This document shows, piece by piece, positions 7,144-12,299 of a DNA stretch of 12,299 nucleotides (its first letter is position 1; each line of letters opens with the position of its first letter). Both the position numbers and the translations under genes were made by a program. The notes beneath the pieces are model-generated. The model was not told the origin of the DNA and made no database searches. It saw only the letters and a program-made list of their open reading frames with translations. Source of the stretch: Candidatus Kuenenia stuttgartensis (lineage in GTDB: Bacteria; Planctomycetota; Planctomycetia; Isosphaerales; Isosphaeraceae); the NCBI GenBank assembly GCA_945872325.1, contig CAMBZY010000041.1:1-12299 (forward strand), given 5' to 3'.

Positions 7144-8103
7144 TCAACCCGTCAGTTTGGCCAATTCAGGGCTGTCACCATAATTCTCACGGTAACGAGC
7201 CTTAAACTCGTCAATCGTATAAGAGTGTTCCTGCGTTCCTGCATGCTCGATGGCGTAAACGGCTGTGAGTGCAGCAATTCGGCCCGTTACATCCCATGGC
7301 ATACCAAGTGTGTAACCTGTGATCAATCCTGAGCGGAAGGCATCTCCAGCGCCGGTCGGATCCTTGACTTCATTGGGCTTGGCTGGCGGAATGTCAAATT
7401 CTACGCCATCCACAGTGATCAATGCTCCGGCTTCGCCTCTGGTCATCACGGTGATGGAAACGCGGCGACGCAGTTCGTCCTCTGTGATACCGAGCTTCTC
7501 GGACATCATCCCGAACTCATAGTCGTTGCCCGTCAGCATCTTGGCACCCTTGAAGCCTGCATTCAGCTCATCGGCTGTCATCCGGGGGGCTTGCATGGAA
7601 GGGTCGTAAAGGTAAGGAATACCCAGCTCAACACACTCTTCAGCGTGACGAGCCATGGCCTGAGGATCGTTCGGAGCCACCACCACAAGGTCATCAGGCG
7701 TGGCGTCCAGATCCTTCAGAGAAAGCGTGGAAGCGTGCGACATGGCGCCTGGATAAAACGCCGTGATCTGGTTGTCCTGCAGGTCGGTGTTGATAAAGCA
7801 TGAAGCTGTAAAGAGGTTATGAATCTCTTTGATGCCCGATGTATCCACACCATGACTTTCAAGCCAGCTGCGATATTCTGCAAAGTCTTCGCCCACTGTG
7901 CCTACCACGGTTGGCTTCTGGCCCAGCAGAGCTAGGTTGTAAGCGATATTAGGGGCTGTACCACCACGCATCCGGCGGAGCGATTCCACCAGAAACGAGA
8001 CGCTCAGGATGTGCATCTTCTCTGGAAGAATGTGATCCCGGAACTTCCCGGGAAAAACCATGATGTAATCAAACGCGATCGAGCCGGTGACAAAGACTTT
8101 CAT
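7144..8103 (-). CDS. PfkB/ribokinase family sugar or nucleoside kinase, adenosine kinase-like
   Basis: This 319-residue PfkB-family kinase transfers the ATP gamma-phosphate to a sugar hydroxyl. Visible motifs are the opening VTGSIAFDYIMVFPGKF, signature 1 RGGTAPNIAYNLALLG (46-61), TGNDYE (191-196), and signature 2 DPTGAGDAF (248-256) with catalytic base Asp254 and its anion-hole glycines. The phrasing VTGSIAxDxxMxFPGxF, LPExxHxxSxSFLV, FYPGAMS and the final GTQE closely resembles, from memory, the mycobacterial adenosine kinase AdoK, so adenosine (purine salvage to AMP) is my preferred substrate. Ribokinase or another sugar kinase is the alternative. The ATG at 8103-8101 has a good AAGGA ribosome binding site about 6 nt upstream. 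The gene lies 82 bp after gltX and 51 bp before thpR on the same strand, suggesting co-transcription without an obvious pathway link. Confidence 0.9.
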   Translation of the reverse strand: MKVFVTGSIAFDYIMVFPGKFRDHILPEKMHILSVSFLVESLRRMRGGTAPNIAYNLALLGQKPTVVGTVGEDFAEYRSWLESHGVDTSGIKEIHNLFTASCFINTDLQDNQITAFYPGAMSHASTLSLKDLDATPDDLVVVAPNDPQAMARHAEECVELGIPYLYDPSMQAPRMTADELNAGFKGAKMLTGNDYEFGMMSEKLGITEDELRRRVSITVMTRGEAGALITVDGVEFDIPPAKPNEVKDPTGAGDAFRSGLITGYTLGMPWDVTGRIAALTAVYAIEHAGTQEHSYTIDEFKARYRENYGDSPELAKLTG

Positions 8104-8185
8104 GAGGTTTCCTTGGAGAAAAGCATTCGTACATGGAGCCTGAGGGCGGTATCAGGGACTTCAGTTATGGTGAATTCAGATCTGA

Positions 8186-9649
8186 TCAGGCTTTTGGCAG
8201 AATCGCGAGTGTGAGTGCAATACGCTTCAGGCACTCATCGCGGCCGAGAATTTCAAGGGCTTCGTATACGCCTGGACCAATCCCCTGACCGGTCGTGGAG
8301 ACACGCAGAGCGTTCACCACCAGGCCCATGCCGAGTCCACTGGCAGCCACATATTCATGAACGGCTTTATCGAGCGTGGGGGTGTCAAACGGCTCAATCT
8401 TCTCAAGGATCGACGAAACTTCCGTCAGAATCCTTGGTACCTCAGCCTTGCCCAACCGCTTCTTGAAGGCATCAGGATCGTAGTCGATCTGATCCTGGAA
8501 GAAGAACTTGCCGAGCTTCACAATATCGCTGAACGTTTTCAGTCGATCGCCCAGAGCGACCACCACGGCCTTGATCCGTGCTCGCAACTCGGGACTGACA
8601 ACCAAATCGTCAATCAAGCCAGCCTGTTGCAGGAACGGGATGCAGGAATCCACCTTTTGCTCGTCTGGCAACTGCTTCATCCACTCGCCTTGAAGCCAGA
8701 AGAGCTTGTCAGGGTCGTGACTGGCGGGCGAACCGTTCACTCGATCAAGCGTGAAATATTCGCGAAGCTGCTCAGGGGTAAAGATTTCCGTCTCGGCGTC
8801 GTAGCTCCAGCCAAGTCTCGAAAGATAGTTCATCATGGCTTCGGGCAGATAGCCCTGCTTGATATACTCATCCAGACCAACGGCTCCGTCACGCTTGGAA
8901 AGCTTCTTTTTCGACCCTGGGGCTGCCACATAAGGGACGTGGGCAAAGGTCGGAAGTGGATATCCAAGCGCTTGGAATACAAGAATTTGCGAGAACGTGT
9001 TGGTCAGATGCTCTTCCGCTCTGACCACGTGAGTGATGCCCATCTGGGCGTCGTCCACCACGGTCGCAAAATTGTAGAGCGGGGTGCCATCAGGCCTGAC
9101 GATCACAAAGTCGCCCACCTCTTCTGTTCTGGCTTCCACCCGGCCCTTGATCTGGTCATCCACCACAATCAATTGGCCTAAAGGAACTTCAAAACGAAGG
9201 GCGAACGGGCGACCTTCAGCGATATATTTCGCCTCGGTTTCCGGGTCCAGAACAATCTTGCGGAAACGATAGGCTCGTTTGGCGGCCTCTGCAGCGGCTT
9301 TATCAGCAGAGCGTTGTTCTTCAGTCGAAAAGTCTCGATAAGCGTGGCCGCTATCAAGCAGTTTCTGAGCTGCCTCTGTATAAATATGACCACGCTGACT
9401 TTGATAGTAGGGGCCACATGGGCCACCTACTTCAGGGCCTTCATCCCAGTCCATGTTCATCCATCGAAAGCCTTCGAGGATCATTTTGACGGCTGGCTCG
9501 ACATGGCGTTGCTGGTCAGTGTCGTCAATCCGCAGGATAAACTGACCGCCGAAGTGTCTGGCCAGTAGCCAGTTAAAGAGGGCGGTACGTACGCCTCCAA
9601 TGTGCAGATAACCCGTGGGGCTTGGTGCGAATCGCGTGCGAACGGTCAT
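8186..9649 (-). CDS. gltX: Glutamyl-tRNA synthetase
   Basis: This class I synthetase charges tRNA-Glu with glutamate in the cytoplasm. The complete protein has 487 residues. It has RFAPSPTGYLHIGGVRTALFN (residues 6-26) with the HIGH-type motif H16-I-G-G19, RIDDTD (40-45), a KMSKR-type loop KLSKR (249-253) followed by DGAVGLDEY, and a helical anticodon-binding C-terminal half. The zinc-binding cysteines seen in E. coli GluRS after the AYR segment are absent here (AYRDFSTEEQ), so it is the zinc-free type. RIDDTD has Asp where many GluRS have Glu. Whether it is discriminating, or also charges tRNA-Gln for the GatCAB route, cannot be decided by eye. The ATG at 9649-9647 has AGGA 5 nt upstream. 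It is probably the first gene of the gltX-adoK-like-thpR transcript and is divergent from recA. Confidence 0.97.
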   Translation of the reverse strand: MTVRTRFAPSPTGYLHIGGVRTALFNWLLARHFGGQFILRIDDTDQQRHVEPAVKMILEGFRWMNMDWDEGPEVGGPCGPYYQSQRGHIYTEAAQKLLDSGHAYRDFSTEEQRSADKAAAEAAKRAYRFRKIVLDPETEAKYIAEGRPFALRFEVPLGQLIVVDDQIKGRVEARTEEVGDFVIVRPDGTPLYNFATVVDDAQMGITHVVRAEEHLTNTFSQILVFQALGYPLPTFAHVPYVAAPGSKKKLSKRDGAVGLDEYIKQGYLPEAMMNYLSRLGWSYDAETEIFTPEQLREYFTLDRVNGSPASHDPDKLFWLQGEWMKQLPDEQKVDSCIPFLQQAGLIDDLVVSPELRARIKAVVVALGDRLKTFSDIVKLGKFFFQDQIDYDPDAFKKRLGKAEVPRILTEVSSILEKIEPFDTPTLDKAVHEYVAASGLGMGLVVNALRVSTTGQGIGPGVYEALEILGRDECLKRIALTLAILPKA

Positions 9650-9689
9650 GATCGTCCTGGCTTGTCGTCCGTGTCCAAGGCAAAATCAG

Positions 9690-9707
9690 GTTCGGTATGG
9701 GTCGAAC
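9690..9707 (-). other. Leader hairpin upstream of gltX
   Basis: GTTCG (9690-9694) and CGAAC (9703-9707) are perfect 5-bp arms with an 8-nt loop, within the predicted gltX leader and about 40 nt upstream of its ATG. It could be a small RNA structure or a protein site. It does not sequester the ribosome binding site directly. Confidence 0.25.
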
Positions 9708-9741
9708 TTTGCCCGAAGTCGGAAATAGTCGTGAAGGCTTA

Positions 9742-9771
9742 AACATAGGCGAAATATGGCCGATGTGTCAA
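9742..9771 (-). promoter_or_regulatory. Sigma70-type promoter of gltX
   Basis: On the minus strand there is a perfect -35 TTGACA (9771-9766), an 18-bp spacer, and -10 TATGTT (9747-9742; 4 of 6 matches). Transcription would start near 9735, giving a gltX leader of about 86 nt. The perfect -35 in non-coding, AT-richer DNA makes this the best promoter in the window by consensus. Confidence 0.5.
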
Positions 9772-9977
9772 GGTAATGAACCGATCAGGGTTTGGAATTT
9801 ATGCCCTGAAGCAAGCGAAACCAAGGTTGACGATGTACCAGTGGGATCGCAAATTGACCGACTGCAAAGCGATTTACAGCAGGTATTTTCGAAGAATTAC
9901 AAGATAGTGATAGACTTCAAATGGCGGCTGAATTAGGCTTGTCCCTGACACATCCACAACCTTGCAAAACAACGGGG

Positions 9978-10006
9978 TTGTCCAATGCCTGAGAAGTGGA
10001 TAGAGT
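9978..10006 (+). promoter_or_regulatory. Candidate recA promoter
   Basis: TTGTCC (9978-9983) and TAGAGT (10001-10006) each match 4 of 6 consensus positions and are separated by exactly 17 bp. Transcription would start near 10013, leaving a leader of about 65 nt and placing the GTTCA cluster immediately downstream of the start site, where a repressor would block initiation. The -35 overlaps a small inverted repeat (ACAAC/GTTGT, 9969-9981). Support is consensus and position only. Confidence 0.35.
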
Positions 10007-10014
10007 GTTAATGT

Positions 10015-10045
10015 GTTCATTATATGGACGATGTTCACCAGTTCA
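10015..10045. promoter_or_regulatory. GTTCA half-site cluster upstream of recA, possible SOS operator
   Basis: Four similar half-sites occur in 31 bp: GTTCA (10015-10019), TGGAC (10025-10029, inverted with one mismatch), GTTCA (10033-10037) and GTTCA (10041-10045). They make two overlapping imperfect dyads, GTTCAT-tat-ATGGAC and TGGAC-gat-GTTCA. LexA operators in several phyla are built from GTTC/GAAC half-sites, and recA is the classic SOS target. The spacing matches neither the Gram-positive nor the alphaproteobacterial box exactly, so the assignment is an inference. Confidence 0.35.
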
Positions 10046-10077
10046 CTAATGGATTGGCGACAGGAGAGGACACTGAG

Positions 10078-11166
10078 ATGGGTAGAAAAGCGGCAAGTGG
10101 CGATAATCGCACGGCGGCGGCAGTCACAGCAGAGCAGAAGGCGTTAACCAACGCACTCAGCCAGATCGAAAAAGCGTTCGGCGCCGGAGCCATCATGAAG
10201 ATGGGCGAATCGGCCGTGGCCGAGGTGGAAGGGATCTCAAGCGGATCACTCTCACTGGACCTCGCACTGGGCGGCAAAGGCCTCCCGCGTGGCCGTATCA
10301 TCGAACTATTCGGGCCAGAATCAAGCGGCAAGACCACCTGCGCACTGCATGCCGTGGCCGAAGCCCAGAAGGCAGGCGGAGTGGCTGCTTTTATTGATGC
10401 TGAACACGCGCTTGACCCTTCCTGGTGCAGGCGGCTTGGCGTGGACATCGAAAGCATGCTCGTCAGCCAGCCATCAAGCGCTGAAGAAGCTCTCCAGATT
10501 GCCGAGATGCTTGTCCTCTCAAACGCTGTCGACATCATCGTGATCGACTCCGTCGCCGCCTTGGTGCCGAAGGCTGAAATCGACGGCGAAATTGGCGACA
10601 CTTTCGTGGGCGTTCAGGCTCGCCTGATGAGCCAGGCCCTTCGGAAGCTGACCGGCGGCGTTTCACGATCCAAATGCGTGTTGATTTTTATCAACCAGAT
10701 CCGTGAAAAAATCGGGGTCATGTTTGGCAGCCCTGAAACAACTCCCGGCGGCAGGGCGTTGAAGTTTTACGCCAGTTGCCGGATCGACGTGCGCCGGATT
10801 GGCCCTGTAAAAGAGGGCGAAGTCATTACCGGATCACGGGTTAAAGTCAAAGTGGTCAAGAACAAGGTGGCCCCTCCGTTCCGTGTCTGTGAATTCGACA
10901 TCATGTACAACAAGGGGATCTCTGCGGCAGGCGACCTCCTGGATCTGGCTCTGGCCGATAAGCTGATCGAGAAATCAGGGTCGTGGTTCAACTACGGCAG
11001 CCTGAGACTTGGCCAAGGCCGTGAGAATGTGAAAGAGTATCTGGAAACGCACCCGGAACTCTTCGCGGAACTCCGCACCTTGATCCTTGAAAAGAACCTG
11101 GCTGCGTCAAACGCAACCCACCCGAACGAGATCATCGATGAAGACGATGATGAAGGTCTGGAATAA
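10078..11166 (+). CDS. recA: Recombinase RecA
   Basis: RecA forms ATP-dependent filaments on single-stranded DNA for homologous recombination and stimulates LexA self-cleavage. I chose the ATG at 10078 (362 aa) because GGAGAGGA lies about 7 nt upstream and the length fits the family; an in-frame ATG at 10024 has no ribosome binding site and falls inside the operator candidate. Numbered from 10078, features are an N-terminal oligomerisation helix (about 20-37), Walker A GPESSGKTT (79-87), DAEHALDP with the catalytic Glu (107-114), Walker B IIVIDSVAAL (153-162), loop L1 around GEIGDTFVGVQARLMSQ (170-186), FINQIREKIGVMFG (204-217), loop L2 around SPETTPGGRALKFYAS (218-233), and an acidic C-terminal tail (DEDDDEG). 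All core motifs are intact. It is transcribed away from gltX and converges on a kinase gene. Confidence 0.97.
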   Translation: MGRKAASGDNRTAAAVTAEQKALTNALSQIEKAFGAGAIMKMGESAVAEVEGISSGSLSLDLALGGKGLPRGRIIELFGPESSGKTTCALHAVAEAQKAGGVAAFIDAEHALDPSWCRRLGVDIESMLVSQPSSAEEALQIAEMLVLSNAVDIIVIDSVAALVPKAEIDGEIGDTFVGVQARLMSQALRKLTGGVSRSKCVLIFINQIREKIGVMFGSPETTPGGRALKFYASCRIDVRRIGPVKEGEVITGSRVKVKVVKNKVAPPFRVCEFDIMYNKGISAAGDLLDLALADKLIEKSGSWFNYGSLRLGQGRENVKEYLETHPELFAELRTLILEKNLAASNATHPNEIIDEDDDEGLE

Positions 11167-11168
11167 TT

Positions 11169-11187
11169 GACCCTGACTGACAGGGTC
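11169..11187 (+). terminator. Hairpin terminator of recA
   Basis: GACCCTG (11169-11175) and CAGGGTC (11181-11187) form a perfect 7-bp GC-rich stem with a 5-nt loop starting 2 nt after the recA stop, followed by TGTGTCTTC. The tail is only moderately U-rich, but the position directly after the stop supports a terminator. Confidence 0.6.
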
Positions 11188-11219
11188 TGTGTCTTCGAAA
11201 CCAGGATCTACAGAAACAG

Positions 11220-11260
11220 CCGCTGGCCCATTCCAAACTTTCTTAGGAATGGCTCAGCGG
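11220..11260. terminator. Inverted repeat between convergent recA and kinase genes
   Basis: Arms 11220-11234 and 11246-11260 are complementary over 15 positions with two adjacent mismatches, around an 11-nt loop. The right arm contains the kinase stop codon (11254-11256). It lies between convergent genes and can form on either transcript: T-rich ATCATTCTTCC follows on the plus strand and CTGTTTCTGT on the minus strand. It is a likely bidirectional terminator, acting as a second stop for recA. Confidence 0.55.
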
Positions 11261-12299
11261 ATCATTCTTCCTACATAAACCCCGATTGCAAACGTCGCGG
11301 CCAATCCGAGAACAGCGAAGATCACCCATAAGGGCTTGATACCAGATGGTTTCGATCCTGGCCGCAATTCCTCTCGATTGTCTTGCTCATCATCGTTCGA
11401 CAACTGGATTCCCGACTGCCTCTGGGCTGATGATGCAAAAGCCCGTGTTTCAGGCATCCTGGGACTCGGTACACCAAGATCGATCGACTCTGATGAATTC
11501 TCAAGTGTTTGATCAAGCTCGACTTCAACGCTGGCCACAGCAAGTCCAGACCCTTTCCCAGAGTCAGGTTCCTGTGCCATCGGATCTAAAGCACCCGCTT
11601 TACGTTTCTTCCTAAGCAATGTCTGCAAAGCTTCGGACGCTTCAGCGCCGGTCTGATACCGATCCGCTGGATTCGTTGCAAGCATCTGTTCCATCACCGC
11701 CACAACCCGACTGGGCAGGTCAGGCAAATAGTCTCGAATCGGAGTGGGCTTGGACTGAATTCGCATCGCCAGCCGACTGATTGGATTTTCATGCTGGAAC
11801 GGACATCGGCCGGTCATCAGGTGATACATGCAACAGGCCAGGCTGTAGAGATCACTGCGACCGTCGAGCGACTTGCCTGAGGCTTGCTCTGGCGACATAT
11901 AGTCGATGGTGCCCACGGCAATCCCGTCAGCCGTCCGAAAACTCTCTTCAGGATCGACTTCCATCAGAGTTCCAAGGCCCAGATCAAGCACCTTGACGAT
12001 TTTCTGATCCTGAGAGAACAGCAGATTCGATGGTTTCACATCCCGGTGCAAAATGCCCTGTTCGTGGGCATGACCAAGCCCAAGGGCTGCCTGGGAAGCG
12101 TATCGGATCACGTCCACAGCGGGCAGGGGGCCGAGTTTGAGCATGTCGCCAAGACTCTTGCCAGGCACATACTCCATCACGATAAAGAAAACGTTGTCAA
12201 CCTGATCCGCATCGAAGGCACGAACGACATTCGGGTGATCGAGTCGCGCAACGAGTCTCATTTCCCTCAGGAATCGTGAAACGACACGCTCATTGCTGA
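11254..12299 (-). CDS. Membrane-anchored Ser/Thr protein kinase (PknB-like, N-terminus beyond window)
   Basis: This is a Hanks-type kinase that transfers phosphate from ATP to Ser/Thr of unknown targets. The frame stays open through the right edge (reading ERVVSRFLRE just before the Met at 12261), so that Met is internal; the glycine loop and catalytic Lys lie outside the window. Numbered from the 12261 Met: C-helix/beta-4 region MRLVARLDHPNVV, hinge VMEYVPGKSL (28-37), catalytic loop HRDVKPSN (72-79), DLG in place of DFG (93-95), activation segment ending GTIDYMSPEQ (117-126), and DGRSDLYSL (133-141). The kinase domain ends near 215. It is followed by a low-complexity Ser/Glu/Asp/Pro-rich linker (220-305) and one membrane helix (about 309-330). 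Only YVGRMIR remains beyond it, so there is essentially no extracytoplasmic sensor. It converges on recA; nothing links their functions. Confidence 0.95.
   Translation of the reverse strand, partial: SNERVVSRFLREMRLVARLDHPNVVRAFDADQVDNVFFIVMEYVPGKSLGDMLKLGPLPAVDVIRYASQAALGLGHAHEQGILHRDVKPSNLLFSQDQKIVKVLDLGLGTLMEVDPEESFRTADGIAVGTIDYMSPEQASGKSLDGRSDLYSLACCMYHLMTGRCPFQHENPISRLAMRIQSKPTPIRDYLPDLPSRVVAVMEQMLATNPADRYQTGAEASEALQTLLRKKRKAGALDPMAQEPDSGKGSGLAVASVEVELDQTLENSSESIDLGVPSPRMPETRAFASSAQRQSGIQLSNDDEQDNREELRPGSKPSGIKPLWVIFAVLGLAATFAIGVYVGRMIR

Larger units (their letters stand above)
9650..10077. other. Non-coding divergent control region between gltX and recA
   Basis: This 428-bp gap is unusually long for the window and more AT-rich than the flanking genes. 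It holds a gltX promoter on the minus strand, an approximately 86-nt gltX leader with a small hairpin, a weak recA promoter and a GTTCA half-site cluster just before recA. A 79-codon open frame at 9697-9936 is not credible as a gene. The central part (about 9775-9955) contains nothing I can name; no tRNA or known riboswitch was recognised. Confidence 0.5.

Noticed and set aside
8139..8156. CCTGA/TCAGG inverted repeat in the gltX to PfkB kinase gap
   Set aside because: A 5-bp stem with an 8-nt loop and no U-tract is expected often by chance; the good ribosome binding site of the next gene suggests simple read-through.
8357..9181. 274-codon open frame on the plus strand opposite gltX
   Set aside because: It is a shadow of the gltX coding strand: gltX has all its catalytic motifs intact, and the antisense translation shows no recognisable family features.
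9697..9936. 79-codon open frame on the plus strand between gltX and recA
   Set aside because: It runs antisense through the gltX promoter and leader, has only a weak AGG before its ATG, and its translation shows no domain-like pattern. It lies in a region better explained as regulatory.
9957..9981. Nested small repeats (CAACC/GGTTG and ACAAC/GTTGT) upstream of recA
   Set aside because: Arms are only 5 bp. The minus-strand form has three Ts after it and looks terminator-like, but no gene on that strand ends there.
10024..10077. 18-codon N-terminal extension of RecA from the ATG at 10024
   Set aside because: There is no ribosome binding site before this ATG, it lies within the half-site cluster, and the inner ATG at 10078 has a strong purine-rich ribosome binding site and gives a normal RecA length.
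10035..10601. 188-codon open frame on the minus strand opposite recA
   Set aside because: It is a Ser/Ala/Pro-rich translation typical of antisense to a GC-rich gene, and recA explains the region fully.

Overview
This window is very probably from the chromosome of a planctomycete (order Planctomycetales or close). The strongest evidence is the pair at 1760-6351. One gene encodes a large exported protein with a planctomycete-type cytochrome c domain (PSCyt1) plus DUF1549 and DUF1553 domains. The next encodes a Tat-type DUF1501 protein. Such pairs are found in great numbers in Planctomycetes and are uncommon elsewhere. A membrane-anchored PknB-like Ser/Thr kinase, moderate GC and weak Shine-Dalgarno sequences fit this. 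I cannot name the genus from sequence alone.

Layout. 1-1347 (+) is the 3' part of nadB (L-aspartate oxidase, NAD synthesis), entering from the left edge. It converges on and overlaps by 28 bp a small hypothetical gene (1320-1640, -). The DUF1501 gene (1760-3220, -) and the PSCyt1/DUF1549/DUF1553 gene (3250-6351, -) form a two-gene operon with a recognisable extended -10 promoter. Upstream of this operon on the same strand lie thpR (RNA 2',3'-cyclic phosphodiesterase, 6484-7092), a PfkB-family kinase that closely resembles actinobacterial adenosine kinase (7144-8103), and gltX (glutamyl-tRNA synthetase, 8186-9649). The short gaps of 51 and 82 bp suggest a transcription unit gltX-adoK-like-thpR.

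A 428-bp non-coding region (9650-10077) separates gltX from divergent recA (10078-11166, +). It holds a plausible gltX promoter with a perfect TTGACA -35, a weaker recA promoter, and a cluster of GTTCA/TGGAC half-sites that could be an SOS operator. recA ends in a hairpin terminator, and a second, larger inverted repeat lies between recA and a convergent Ser/Thr kinase gene (11254-12299, -) that runs off the right edge.

Functionally this is mostly ordinary housekeeping: NAD synthesis, tRNA charging, nucleoside salvage, RNA end chemistry and recombination. The lineage-specific parts are the exported cytochrome/DUF1501 pair, the small hypothetical protein and the membrane-anchored kinase. I saw no mobile element, CRISPR array, tRNA or rRNA, and no convincing undescribed multi-gene system. 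The best leads are the recA operator candidate, the paired palindromes upstream of the cytochrome operon, and the small hypothetical gene.
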